A stretch of 64,000 bases of DNA, taken from contig ML677364.1 of NCBI GenBank assembly GCA_007922305.1, forward strand, positions 19,699,326 to 19,763,325, given 5' to 3'. Positions 13,032 to 24,675 of this stretch are shown here, in pieces. The DNA comes from Dermatemys mawii. Taxonomy: Eukaryota > Chordata > Testudines > Dermatemydidae. The notes under the pieces are model-generated. The model made no database searches, was not told where the DNA came from, and saw nothing but the letters and a program-made list of their open reading frames with translations. Position 1 is the stretch's first letter. Every line of letters starts with the position of its first letter. The translations under genes were made by a program, and so were the position numbers.

Positions 13032-13288
13032 GCTGGAACTCCTTCCTCCTGCTAGGAGCCTGACCTTCCCTCCTCGAACTCCAGGTAGCTACTGACCTTG
13101 CTACGCCCTGCAGTTCTTCTTATATGGATCTACCAGGCCCTGACTGGCTGCTCCTCACCGCCCCTCTATAATTGAGTGTCTCCTGCACCGCTTCCCTAGG
13201 GCCCTCTCTAATTGGCTGCCTGCTGCACAGCCTCCCTAGGGTTCTATTAACCCCTTATATCCCAGTGTGGGGCAGATGCCCCATCACA

Positions 13289-13699
13289 AGGCGCTATCAT
13301 GGAGTCCATATTAATTCAAGTCAATGGATGTTCTTCATGGGTAAGAACAGGCCTGGGCCACTGATTACATGCAATCAGGTAACATTCAAGATTATTTTAG
13401 CTGAAAGTATGCTGGCTTGTAGGCATTTCAAAATCCTTTAACAAGTTTGCTTTAGTACATTCATACCATACCCAAAAGCAATGAATATATTAGGCTTCAT
13501 CAAGTAGATTTTTCCAGCTGAATAAATTTACCTTGCTAGCTAAAGAAATTGTGCAACCCGATATTGTGCAACTCTTTCTCATGCTAGGGAGCTCCTACTC
13601 CCTCTCGTAATCCCACTGAAATCTATGAAATGTATGTATGAAATCTATGGGACTGTTTATGTGAGCAAGTGTTCACCAACAGAAGCAAGGGTTGCACAT
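13289..13699. other. Non-coding stretch
   Basis: No gene or repeat boundary was recognised between the LTR-like unit and the LINE relic that follows. Confidence 0.5.
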
Positions 13700-14140
13700 T
13701 CTGGCTTTATGATATTAAAAAGCTTTTGGAGAAAGCATACGAAGTGACCAACCAAAGCCAGACATTTGAAGAGTGGGTAGGCTTGCTACAAAGACACACT
13801 GAAAGGGTCTCTCAAGAAAACTGAGGTGGACGTCACAAATTGGGAGGAGCAAGCACTAACCGACCCTAACGGTGTCACAGGAGGCATCAGGCAGTGGCCT
13901 GCTTCAAGGAGAAGTGCTCTGCCCTTGAAGCTGAAAAGAGAGGGAGAAGGAAGGACAAAGAAAGAACCTCCTCCCAGCAGGCAGTTGACGCACCAGAAAA
14001 TGTCTGCACCTACTGCGTGCAGATCTGTGATTCCGGGATCAGGCTCCTGAGTCATCTCAGGACCCAGATATAAATCCATGGTAGAGATCATCCTCGAATC
14101 AAGGGATCACCAGTGATGATGAGGCTAGCCTGGTTTTTAA
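13700..14140 (+). pseudogene. Non-LTR retrotransposon ORF2 C-terminal relic
   Basis: Read across frames, the plus strand gives the C-terminus of a LINE polyprotein. It has a segment like SQTFEEWVGLLQRHTERV, then a Glu/Lys/Arg-rich helix (EAEKRERRKDKER), then a short Cys/His tail of the form CxxC...GIRLLSHLRT. Stops and frame changes interrupt it (for example the TGA just after QEN near 13830). There is no upstream reverse transcriptase in place, so the copy is 5'-truncated and dead. The exact LINE clade is not assigned. Confidence 0.6.
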
Positions 14141-15595
14141 AAGAGGCACTTTTTCATGGTGGTAAATATTTCTCTCGTATTACACAAGCGTGAATGGGCT
14201 AGAGAAAATATGCCACACAATTACGAACAAAAAGTTCTCGTACTACTGGCAAACAATCAGGAGTATCAAGTAATTTGTTTTTATACAAATGAAAAGACAT
14301 TCAAAGTACTCAGGTATCAGAAACTTTGTGGGAGGATTATAAACCTTTTAAATAAACCAATTCAATAGACTGCCTTCAGAAATCAAGCAATAAGTGTAAC
14401 GTCATTACAGTAGGATGTATTCAGGCTATTATAAGTTATTAGTCTGTTTTTAAACTATTAATGGAATTTACAACTATTCAAAAATTTCTTTTGAGTTGCT
14501 GAGATGTTGAACTCTTTTTAAAATCTGCCTTTAACAAAAACAAATAAGTGCTGGAGACTTTGAAAAATAACAGCGAACAGCAATGAAGAGCACACTTAGA
14601 AAGTTTGCACATATAAATCAAAGGCTTTGTATGACCACCGTTTTATGGTGCTAAAGGCCAGATTTTAAAAGGCATTTAGGTGTCCAAAGATATAGATAGG
14701 CACCTAGTGGGATGTTCAAAAGTATCTAAGCAGAGTGGGTGCCTAACTAGTAAAGCAAACATGGTACTGAATTTCAAAAAAGGAAAGCAGAGTAATCCTG
14801 GGAACTAGTATTAGATAAGTCTAACTGCAATCTTGAGTAAAATAATGGAACAAATATTAACCCCCTAACATAAAGACACACCTGAGCTTTTCTTCATGAG
14901 GTAGCAAACAATCCCAGAATGACAGGGCTAGGAAAAAAATGTAAATATCTAGGAGTAGATTTTCAAAGGTATATAAAGATGCAGGTAAGCACTTTTAAAA
15001 ATCCCACTAGGTGCCTAGGAAATCAACAGGAGCTTAGCCTTTAAAATCTAGTCTCTAGAGATTAATGGAATGATGCATTCATGGGACACAGCTCTGCAAT
15101 CCTCACTTATGTTGATGAGTACTTACTCCTGCAAGTAATCCCACTGGTTTAAATAGGAGCATTTGTCTAAGTGCTCATCAGTATGAGTGAGGGTTGCAAA
15201 GATGGGATCTGAATAAACAGCACATATAGCACCAGACTGTCAACTACTGTAAACTGCCAGACTACACCAGATAAGGATCTGGCCCATGAGAAAAAAAATA
15301 ACAACAGGCAAACTTGGGGAGTGTATTATTTATTTATTTAAACAGAGTTAAAATAAATAGTGGATGTATGGAATGAACTACTTGTAATATGTCTGGTGTT
15401 TGGTAACATTTGACACTGGCTCACAAATTTTTATTTGCAAAATTAATTCAAATTTTCTTCGCTGTGATATGCACTATCATATACACTGAAAACTGACTGA
15501 ACACCTGGAAACAAAGAGAAACAAGACTCAACAGTGTGTCAAGTTGTGGGAATGCATCCAAAGAAATCCTGTAAGGATCAGTGTAAGGACCAGTT
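14141..15595. other. Non-coding stretch with two palindromic MITE relics
   Basis: Copies of the AGGCACCTA/TAGGTGCCTA repeat lie at about 14645-14760 and 14945-15060. No gene is supported. If the host gene ends near 15.6 kb, part of this stretch would be its 3' flank. Confidence 0.5.
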
Positions 15596-15860
15596 TTATA
15601 TAATATTTTTATTAACTGTATAAATATCAGAGGTTCTCCTACGCTTCCATCCATCTGACACATAAAGGGGTATGCAAAAAAAAATTGTAAAGCCAATGGT
15701 GCCATAAAAAGGGGACTTTGCAGCATGTTCCACCGTATGCCACCTAGAAGAATCTCCTTTGTGGGACTCAGGTGGCCAAGGCTCTGCAGATCTGGGTAAG
15801 TCATGGCTGGGATGGGCCATGGTGATAGCCACTCTCCACAGATTCATCCTTCCTTCAACC
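15596..15860 (-). CDS. Possible 3'-terminal exon of the VWA3B-like gene (uncertain)
   Basis: The minus strand has an acceptor-like CTCTGCAG after a pyrimidine-leaning stretch (about 15860-15870). It is followed by an open frame that reads MNLWRVAITMAHPSHDLP and continues with a tryptophan- and proline-rich composition that looks coding. A stop lies at about 15596-15598. An AATAAA hexamer lies at the very end of this frame. Phase is a problem: the preceding exon (ending 16505) leaves one base, and joining at CTGCAG gives an immediate stop. Joining 7 nt later, after TTGAAG, keeps the frame open. An unseen exon between them would also solve it. It could instead be repeat DNA. Confidence 0.3.
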
Positions 15861-15999
15861 TGCAGAGAATTAACAACAGAAGAGGCTAATGGGATCTAAT
15901 GTTCATTCACCCTCTGCACATTGGAATACTAGGGAGTTCAGAGACATTTAACGGCAGGGAGCCAATCATGACGTGGCTCCTGAGGAAGCTATGCTGATA

Positions 16000-16480
16000 C
16001 AAGGATGGTGAGAAACCTGAGCAGTATTGCAGTACCAGATAGATGTAGATAAATTGGATAGAGCTGACACAAGAGCAACAAAAATGAGTACTGATTTATG
16101 AGGAACGATTAGAAGAGCAACATACAAGTAGTTTGACTTAACGATGACTGAGGAGTAAACATAATAAATATCGGGAGGGTCTAAGTAAACACCCAGGATG
16201 TAGAGAAATTTGCTTAAGACTAATACCAAGGGACATAACTAGTATAAATAGAGAAAAATCAAGAAAACAATCTCATCCTGACGCAGAGATTAGCTAGTCT
16301 GTAGAACAGTTTCCCAATGAAAATGGTGGAAACTCTACATTTTGCAACATTTGAAATTAGACTGGACAAACCTCCAGAAAATATACTGCAGAGACCTTTC
16401 TGTAGTGGTAGTGGAATGGACTAAATGACCCAGAAAGTTGAGTCCATCTCTAATCTTTATGATTTTATGAGTTGAATCAA
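16000..16480 (+). mobile_element. CR1-like LINE 3' region
   Basis: The stretch has the layout of a diverged CR1 3' end. It contains AAATTAGACTGGACAAACC, then GTAGTGGAATGGACTAAATG, and a tail of ATGATTTTATGA. It sits directly downstream of the donor of the lysine-rich exon on the other strand. The minus-strand frame that continues that exon past 16505 therefore reads into this repeat and is not part of the protein. Confidence 0.6.
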
Positions 16481-16504
16481 ATAATTTGCTCCCCCCTTCT
16501 TTAC

Positions 16505-16721
16505 CTTCAGTTTCCTCTTTATCACTAGGCAGTGAATTCCTTTCTTTGTTTTTTACTTCCTTCCTGGAGATAAATGAAAGATCATCAGAGTCTGAAGTCT
16601 TCTCCCTGGGATGCTTTTTGCTTTCTACTTTCCCCTTTTTTTTCTTTTTCTCCACATCTTCTTTCAATTTTTTCCCCTTTTCTTCTTCTTCTGGAGATGA
16701 GTTCTGGATGGATTTCTCAGC
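16505..16721 (-). CDS. VWA3B: VWA3B-like exon, lysine/glutamate-rich linker
   Basis: This exon is read on the minus strand from an acceptor TATACAG (16728-16722) to a donor GTAAAG (16504-16499). It encodes about 72 residues starting AEKSIQNSSPEEEEKGKK, with long runs of Lys and Glu (EKKKKKGK, KEVKNKERN) and Ser/Asp patches. It enters in phase 0, which matches the donor of the preceding exon at 18886, and leaves in phase 1. A disordered charged segment after a DUF4537 module fits the C-terminal part of the family. Linkage to the other exons rests on strand, phase and order. An extra exon in between cannot be excluded. Confidence 0.6.
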
Positions 16722-16734
16722 CTGTATATTTGGG

Positions 16735-18885
16735 CTAAAAATCAGAAGAGAAGATTCACTAATATACATCTCTGCGTGTAAATGTGGTATATCATGCTAT
16801 TCCAAAACGTTCATCTTTATTTTATTATTTTAACACTTTGTATGTCATCTTTCCCTACCTCCCAACGTGTTGATAAGAAAAAGACTCATTGAGCTGACAG
16901 TAGCCTTGTGAAGTGACAAGAGTTCAAATATTTTCTGACTCAAACTAACTTGTCGAAGTAACAAAAGAATTAACAAAGGCCAGCCCACACCAGAGCCACT
17001 GAAGCTTCCCCCTGTAGATTCTGAAACTATTCACAACTATGCTGTCACATGCCTACTGTATATGAGTATTCTTCCAAGAAAGATCTTCTGGTGTCTGAGA
17101 ATCTCATTTCTAAAATAATTTCCACCAAGGAATTCACATCATGCTGTAAATACTCTCTTTACAACCTATCAAAGAGGTTCCTAAAGTTGGCCAAATGGGT
17201 AATTATCAAGCAACATAAAGGAAAGAACTCTTTTAACTGCATTCAGTGCTCCCAGCTCTTTAGTTTTGATATGGATAATTTCACTTTGAGGGGGATTGTC
17301 TTGTCACAATTATTTAATTATGTATTTTCATTGTGATAGGGCCTAAGGAGTTCAAGCAGGAATTGGATACTTATGTTCAGATACTACTAGGATAAGGGTC
17401 AGATAAGTACCTGAAGAGATTATACATTGATGAGGACCTCAGTGTACTGTATGCTGTACAAGCAAACAACACAAAGACAGTCCCCGCCCCAGACAGCCCC
17501 AAATCTAAGATTTAGACAAATGATACAATACGATACTTGAATGGTAGTTGAACACATGCACTGCAGTGTCCACCTTGATGCCAGGCTCTCTTTCTCTTTG
17601 GCCAGTTCTACACTGTAGGGGGTATCGACCTAAGATACGCAACTTCCTGCAGCCCCCATTGGACCGAAGCTGCGAACCGTGGCCGGTGGGAGCTGTGATC
17701 GGCTGAACCTGCAGACAAGGCAGGTAAACAAACTGACCGGGCCTGCCAAGGGGGCTTACACTGCGGGGCCGCGTGCCAAGGTTGCTGATCCTTGCTCTAA
17801 ATACATTTCATAATTTGAAGCACAGGTTCATATCACAAAACACATCTTACAATAAAAGTCAGCCCCATCACTGACACTATCTCCAACCCACTTCCAGCAT
17901 TTCCTCACTTTGAACTTCCTGTTATTAAGAACCAAACTAGCCCCTCCCACCAGTCCTTCTAAGACTGATACTGTGCACCTTCATGCTCCAAAAGCATGAA
18001 GTAGACTGTTAATAACTTTCAGATCCAAACACTTAGTGGATCAGACACACTTGGTGATGTGTCCAGGACCACCTGACTTGAATGAACTCTGTTCTAGTTT
18101 TAAAAGCTACTTGTTATTGTACTAGGTATGGAAAATCTAAAGCAAAAGTGAATACAAAATACGTTTCTCTGCCCCCCTATATTTTACATTGCATATAACC
18201 AAAAGTTTACATATCTCAGTTCATGCATACTCACAGCAAGCAATCCACCATATGGGCCATTCTTATATAACGGCAAGAACAGGCATACTTTGTTTGGCTG
18301 ATTTTAATAAGCCCACTTCGTATACAGTGTTTCTGCAATAACACAATCAAATTCATCCAGTTTAGATCAGTGACTTCTAAACATCAAAAGCAGCAGTTAA
18401 GAACAAAGGAACACATAAAGAAAACAGACACTTTGGTGTAACTGTAAATAGCATCTGAAAAATCAAGATGACAATTTCCTAATGATCAGTACAATTTCTT
18501 TATAATACACGAGAAAAAAGATAAAATTACTATAATAATCTCCAACAAACAAATGTAACAAAACCCACTAAAAACAGTTTTATTTTATCCTATCAAAAAC
18601 AATCCTTATTCTCCACATTTGCAATATGGAGCCCGTGAAAGCCAATAAATGGATTATGGAGAATAGAGTAATGTTTGATTTAAAGATAAATTATTCTACA
18701 CTCTTTACCAATTTGTCCATTATGTTGGCCTATTACTTGGTTCTAAAATTTGACTTGATTTTGGTCAGCTGGGAGGATTAATGGAACAATATACTCTTTA
18801 GCCAGGCTGGTTATTTTTGCCTCATCAAAAACAGAATTATAATACTGCTATAGCAAACGTCATATCCTTTTACAGGTCTACCTAC
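16735..18885. other. Intron of the VWA3B-like gene
   Basis: Intronic sequence between the two C-terminal exons. It holds an old repeat fragment at 17440-17520 (GACAGTCCCCGCCCCAGACA) and a mosaic of DNA-transposon ends at about 17600-17800, including GTGCCAAGGTTGCTGATCC, a hAT-like terminus. No other exon was recognised. Confidence 0.55.
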
Positions 18886-19023
18886 TTTCCTATTGTTGTA
18901 CTTCAAAATTGTGTAGAGTTTATCATCTGCTTCAACTCTTTTTGGTGTTGCTATGACAACAGCAGGCATATAATAATCATTTCCTGTTTGTGTCCCAATT
19001 CTGGCGAATACATAGTCTCCAAC
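18886..19023 (-). CDS. VWA3B: VWA3B-like exon, second half of DUF4537 module
   Basis: The exon runs from acceptor TACACAG to donor GTAGGT on the minus strand and encodes 46 residues, VGDYVFARIGTQTGNDYYMP and onward to TILKYNNRK. The pattern VGDYVFAR...YYMPAVVIATP is typical of a second Tudor-like strand set in DUF4537 domains, which are proposed peptide- or methyl-mark-binding beta barrels. It starts and ends in phase 0. An alternative donor 4 nt downstream (GTAGAC) would add VG and change phase. The chosen one fits the next exon. Confidence 0.8.
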
Positions 19024-20183
19024 CTGTGTACCAGAAAAGAGTTAGGTTGCAAGAGCTTCATAGCACACCAGTTTTAAATGGTTTGACTATACAAAACAAC
19101 ATGCGAATCTATTCCAATGGCTTAAAATGGAACTCTAGAGGAAAATACAAAGGTACCAATCATGCCATATGCCGACTACCTTCAACTCCCACTGGATCAG
19201 CACCTCACAGAATCATGCCTTAAATCAACATCCTATGGAAAAGTCCTACAAAATTTCAGAGGGATCAAGCTAACAGGCTGCTAAAGAAATTATTCCAACC
19301 CCTTTATCCCTTAGAATTGAATAGAGAATTATATTTTTGAATACCAAATGGAATTCTATAATAAGAATATAATTTTTAATTGAATTAAATAAGATGATTC
19401 TTAAAACCCTATAGGAAGTTTATAATTTTCTATTAAATCTTACAGGACACTCCCAGAATCTGACTCTCCACACAGAAGTCAGAGACATACTGTTAATATC
19501 AGCAGGAGTTCCTTACACTATGCAGGAAAAAATCAAGTCCCTGGTTTTAATTATAACCGAATCAGGGTAGACCATTGCTTTTTTTACCCATTATCCCTGT
19601 AAAATAAGCCCCATCTGAAAGAAGAATTGTGATAATAGATGATTAGCTAGCTAACTCAAATACAGAAACGGAATATGATTTTTTTCATTATTGTTCTTTG
19701 GGATTGGTAAAGGTTTTTATTTTGTTGGTTAAGCACATACTATGAAAAACGAATGGCTATAGCATACTGTATTTTATAGTGTGAGTAAAAGGCTCTGTTA
19801 GGTTCCTATGCTGTGAGTGCAAATTAATTATGTGTATTGTTGGAAACAGTAAGACCACTTGTGCAGAGTGAACTGTCAAAAAATACTATTTTAGAGGGAA
19901 ATCATATATATTTCTGATATACAAATATGTGTGATTTTAAAGAGCAAAGATTCTAAACTCTTATCACAGATCATGTAATAACAAGCGACAAACATAAGAA
20001 ATACTGGAAATAGCATGGAACCAAAGGAAATGTCACTATGAATGGAGACTCTTCTTTAACATTTACAAATTTATCCAAAATACAGAAATGTCCAAACTAT
20101 AATTTATAATTGTGCTCATATGTAAACTGCAGAAGAAAGTTAATGATGCACATATGCTGCCTTAAAAAGTAATAGTTTTTCAC
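19024..20183. other. Intron of the VWA3B-like gene
   Basis: Short AT-rich intron between the two halves of the DUF4537 module. No repeat with clear ends and no RNA gene was found. Confidence 0.6.
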
Positions 20184-20308
20184 CTGCAGTGATGGACAAG
20201 GCATAGCACCCCCGACAGGTATAATGTATTGTATTGGTACAATCTGTGTCTCTCCATGGCTGAAGTCAACAAGTGCCTGGGAGGAACTGATACTCTTTAT
20301 CACAGTCC
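20184..20308 (-). CDS. VWA3B: VWA3B-like exon, DUF4537 core
   Basis: The exon runs from acceptor ATTTTAG (20315-20309) to donor GTGAAA on the minus strand. It enters in phase 1 and leaves in phase 0. It encodes TVIKSISSSQALVDFSHGE, then TQIVPIQYIIPVGGAMPCPSLQ. With the previous exon it completes FYFPG-TV, the usual entry of the Tudor-like DUF4537 fold (xGFYxPGTV...xVxFxxGxxxxV). The phase fit with both neighbours is exact. Confidence 0.85.
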
Positions 20309-21235
20309 CTAAAATAAAAACATGAAAAATACAATATTAAATTACATACAGTATGTTTACCAATATGCAGGAACGCTAAAAATCCTGTAGCATGTCCCCA
20401 TATTTCCTGGAGTAGAATCTATAATATTAGCACTAGGCACTGACAACGTATATTGTACCTTACAAGACACAACAAAAAGAAAAGTCACTGCCCCCAAAGA
20501 ATTTATAATATAGAGCCTGGAACCAATAAACTTCACAACCCACTGAACTTCAGCTCCAGGACACCAGGACGCTCCACATGTACACTAAATGATAACTCAC
20601 CATTATCAACGTAACCAGAGTACCTCTTACCAGAGCTGAATTATCTGTACTCTCCAAGCAACTGAATTTCTGCCCCACCACAGAAGCTGATGCAATACTA
20701 ATACACGGAGAACTTGAAGAATTCTTTCATTGACTCTACCTCAAAGAATTCTTTTACAATAAGGATACCACCATCTACAACCACCGTCTCCCCACCACGT
20801 CATAAGAAAAAAATAATCATCTGACTGAACACTCTACAATGGATGAATCAACACACTTGATCATTAAATTCATTGGCTGTGAAATCCAATACAATCACTC
20901 TACCACCAAGTTGACAGCTATACAGTCCCTGAAATCCAACCACCAGATAGGGATCAAACCAGCAAAGTGGTTTCACTGTAGTTCTCAATTGTGATGACTA
21001 CATCAACAAAAGCAACCAACAACACTTATTACAAAGAACTCAAAGAAGACCCCACACCATAATTTGCCTAGGAATCACAGATATCATCAAATCCTTGCCC
21101 AAATAACCCCAAAATAAACTCTACAACCTCATCCCCCACTACCCCACTTCCTGCCACTCTAGGACCTTCTACATGTTTTCCAAAACATACAAAGAAGTGA
21201 ACCCAGGCAGACCCATCATATTGGGCCATAGCACT

Positions 21236-22449
21236 TGTGACGGGTTGGATCACAGAAATCCCCTTGGGGCTACCAACTGATGTGCCAAGACTACTTCTGC
21301 CCCTACTTTTTTGCCCCGCCAGCTCGGGACTCCAGAGGCCTGCCTGGCGTGAGCCAGACCCACTAGCCTGCTGCAAACCCTGCCCCAAGTCTGAACGTTC
21401 CTATCTTTAACACTCAGATGCTCCTGTCTTTAACGTCTCAGACGTTCCTGTCTTTAACACTCAGACGCTCAACTCCCAATGGGGTCTAAACCCCAAATAA
21501 ATCCGTTTTACCCTGTATAAAGCTTATACAGGGTAAATTCATAGATTGTTCACCCTCTATAACGCTGAGAGAGAGAGATATGCACAGCTGTTTCCCTCCC
21601 TCCTCCCCCCCGCCAGTACTAATACATACTCCAGGTTAATGAATAAGTAAAAAGTGATTTTATTAGAACAGAAGGAAGTATTTAAGAGGTTCCAAGTAGT
21701 AACAGACAGAATAAAGCGATTTACCAAATAAAATAAAATAAAATAAAATATGCAGGTCTTTAATACAGTAATAAAACTGAATATAGATAAAATCTCACCC
21801 TCAGAGATGTTTCAGTGAGCTTCCTTTTACAGGCTAGTCTCCCTCTAGTCTGGGTCCAGCAATCACTCACACCCACTCCACCAGCCCCCCGTAGTTACTG
21901 TCCTTTGCTCCAGTTTCTTTCAGTTATCAGTGGGGGTGGAGAAGCTATCTTTTAAGCCAGCTGAAGACCAAATGGAGAGGTTTCCCAGGGGGTTAAATAG
22001 ACTTTTCTTGTGGGTGGACACCCCTCCCTCCCCCATGTGTAGAATCCAGCTCCAAGATGGAGTTTTTGAGTCACATGTCCATGCACGACTGAGTTCCTTA
22101 CCAGCCAAGCCACATTCCTGAGAAAGCTCAGATGTGGATTTGCGCCTCTCAAAGTTCATTGTTAGCTTAAGTGGGTCCTGACTGGGCACTTCCTGAGAAA
22201 AGACTATTCTGAGTAAGCTGACTAACTGCTTCACTGAGGCTATTTAAAATTAACCAAGTACATAGCCGGCATTCATAACTTCAAATACAAAAATGAAACA
22301 TGCATACAGATAGGATGAATATATCCAGTAGATCATAACCTTTACAGAGATATGTTACCTGGCATATGAAGCATAAAACATATTCCAGTTATGTCAGATG
22401 TATATTTATAAGCATATCCTCATAAAGTCTTACAGGGTGCACTGCCACA
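21236..22449. mobile_element. Solo LTR, 1214 bp, with perfect 5-bp target duplication
   Basis: The unit begins TGTGACGGGTTGG and ends GCACTGCCACA, with GCACT on both sides (21231-21235 and 22450-22454). TG...CA ends, a 5-bp duplication and the absence of any internal coding region define a solo LTR of an endogenous retrovirus or Gypsy-type element. The 5-bp size is compatible with either. It interrupts the Penelope-like element, so it is younger. It contains short tandem phrases (CTGTCTTTAAC...CAGACG, 21415-21475), a perfect hairpin at 21507-21537 and an (AAAAT)n run near 21728-21750. Confidence 0.88.
21507..21537. repeat. Perfect 14-bp hairpin in the solo LTR
   Basis: TTTACCCTGTATAA is followed by the 3-nt loop AGC and then the exact reverse complement TTATACAGGGTAAA. 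It lies about 10 bases after an AATAAA-like hexamer (CAAATAAATCC), so it may be near the LTR's polyadenylation region. Function is not established. Confidence 0.85.
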
Positions 22450-23934
22450 GCACTCTTATTGAAGACATATCAGGACTCATAGAAACCATCCTCAAATGAC
22501 TCACACACAAACTTCCTCCAGAAACTCTGCCACATCAACCACTCCCCTCAGAACACCACCCTTGCCACCACAGATGTCACTTTCCTGTATACCAACATTC
22601 TTCACAATGATGGCATTGATGCCTGCCTCAAATATTTACAAGATAATGGACTCAGATATCCATCCCAAACACATCGCTACACAAATCTATTTCATCCTCC
22701 TCACCCATAGCAATTTTACATTTAAGAACAAACACTTTGTCCAAACCATAGGAACAGGCATGGGTATTAGGATAGCTCCCCAATACTCCAACATCTTCAT
22801 GGAACACCTTGAGGAAGAATTTCTGAACAAATGCACCACAAAACCAATGATATACCTGAGACACATCTATGATATTTTCATCTTCTGGACAGACAACCTA
22901 AACTTTCTCATAGATTTCCATCACAACTTCAGCAATCACCACCAATCCATCAAACTTTGTCTAGAACCACGCTTGTACCAGCATCAACTTCCTGGATACC
23001 ATGATCAGCTTCAACAACAGAATCCTACAGATTACTATTTATAAGAAACCCATGCATCACCATACCTACCTTCATGGATCCAGTAACCACCCCAAACACA
23101 CCAAAAGATCTGTTATCTACAGTCAGCCCCTCAAATATCACAGAATATGCTCAGAGGAAAAAGTATGGGATACACACCTAAAACCACCGTCACCAAACAA
23201 GAACATTCCACTAGAGGAGTAGATTGCATCATGGAACAGGCCACCCAAATACTCCAGGAGAACCTGCTTCAGTACAGAAAAAAACCCTCTGATCACATAC
23301 CCGTTGTCGACACTTACCACCCCACACTGGAACCCATATAGGATATCATGAAACAGTTACAACCCATACTCATTGGGGACCACATCCTTAAAGAAATCTT
23401 TCACAAAACTCCTCTTCGAGGCTTCAAACAAACCCCCAGTCTCACCAAACTCATCATCAGAAGAAAGCTCCCCACAGACTGGTGTTGGAGGAGAGGAGTC
23501 AGAGGCAGAAACAGAGAAGACAATATATACTGGGTGACCCACAGAAGGGAACAGCTTAGAAGATGCATTTAAAAAAAACCAAAACAACATTATTACTATT
23601 TTAAAATAATGAAAGTACAGAATAACGACTAAGAAAAGAAAGATTTTAAAATTAATAGAAGCCATAGCAATCCTTTTACTTTGGACCCCGATTCAGTAAA
23701 GTACTTAATTATAAGCCTAACCTCAACACAGTGAGAAGCCCAAATGATTTCAATGCAACTATTCACAGGCTTAAAGTTAAGTATATGCTTAAATACCTTG
23801 CTGAATCAGAGCCTTGATGAATGTGAAAATTTGAAATATTCCCATTTGAAACAAAGTTAGTCTTTATTGTGTGGCTTATTCAGAGATACTAAAATTATTA
23901 TTAATTTTACTGAAATGGTAAATATAATTATTTT

Positions 23935-24200
23935 TAGGGAAGCAGACTTGCCTAGTGATTAGAACAGGTGACTGGAAGCTAGAACTAAGTTCTATTCATA
24001 AAGGTGCTGACTTCCCATGCGACCTTGACAGGATCACTTAGCTTTTCTATGCTTATTTCCTCATTTATAAAATAGTGATTATAATACCCACTTTGAGATC
24101 CTATAAATATTATAAATTATCTGCAAGTCGGTAAACTGATGCAACAGTCTTCTTACTGAGTATAGTGTCTGTCATTTGGGGTCTGGCACATGCTGCAAGA
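23935..24200 (+). mobile_element. MIR/CORE-type SINE
   Basis: The order of phrases is that of tRNA-derived CORE SINEs. It has GGGAAGCAGACTTGCCTAG, then GATTAGAACAGGTGACTGG, then CCATGCGACCTTGACAGG, then TTCCTCATTTATAAAATAG. The copy is diverged. It belongs to the general amniote MIR class. Confidence 0.75.
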
Positions 24201-24667
24201 GACCCTCGTGCATTTTGTTATTTCACCTAATGAAATGCAATGAACAGCGAGGCAGGCAATTATGCAAATTGGGTGCACAACAGCTGTGTGGTTCAAGTAA
24301 TGGCAGGATTTTCTAAGGACACTTTTGCAAACATATCCATTGTACTCGTTCCTGAAAATTTGGTCCTATATGTGAAAAGTAGCATACCAAATTCTAAAGC
24401 GATTCAGTACACTATTACTGTACCATTATTACAGTACCAACTGCAATAGCTATCCTATGTTTTGAATAATAGCATTCTGAGAAAAAATAGTGAATGAATA
24501 TCTCAGTAAATTTATACTGTACAGTCTTATTCATGTCAGGGTAGGAAAAATTCTCTTTCCCTTTTAGACCACTTACCTTTCGCTCATTTGATCTTTTAGT
24601 GATAGAGAGACTTTCTACTATGTGACTAGAAAAAGAATACACACTAGCATCAGACCGTTCTCAACAC
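24201..24667. other. Intronic stretch
   Basis: No gene or defined repeat. The frames at 24240-24449 and 24415-24642 are unsupported. Confidence 0.5.
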
Positions 24668-24675
24668 TGACTAAC

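Larger units (their letters stand above)
11800..13288. mobile_element. LTR-like unit with a hAT MITE inserted near its end
   Basis: The outer ends are TGTGATGGG (11800-11808) and CCCATCACA (13280-13288), a perfect 9-bp inverted terminal match with the TG...CA form of LTRs. The flanking pentamers are AGGGC and AGGCG, so a target duplication is at best imperfect. A hAT MITE occupies 11809-12476, leaving about 820 bp of original unit. Orientation is not certain. An exact 26-bp tandem duplication lies at 12980-13031. Confidence 0.5.
20510..23600 (+). mobile_element. Penelope-like retroelement, decayed and split by a solo LTR
   Basis: The plus strand carries a degraded Penelope-like reverse transcriptase. 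The 5' part (20510-21235) has segments like KEFFYNKDTTIYNHRLPTTS. After the inserted LTR the coding continues (22450-23570) with the diagnostic RT blocks TIGTGMGIRIAPQYSNIFME and YLRHIYDIFIFWTDN, where the catalytic YxDD is written YDI, so the second Asp is gone. A linker region with SSNHPKHTKRSV follows. Multiple stops and frame changes make it non-functional. It lies in the intron between exons at 25900 and 20308. Confidence 0.85.

Noticed and set aside
16335..16504. Downstream continuation of the lysine-rich frame (LFDSTHKIIKIRDGLNFLG)
   Set aside because: Lies after a good donor (GTAAAG) and reads into a CR1-like 3' end on the other strand.
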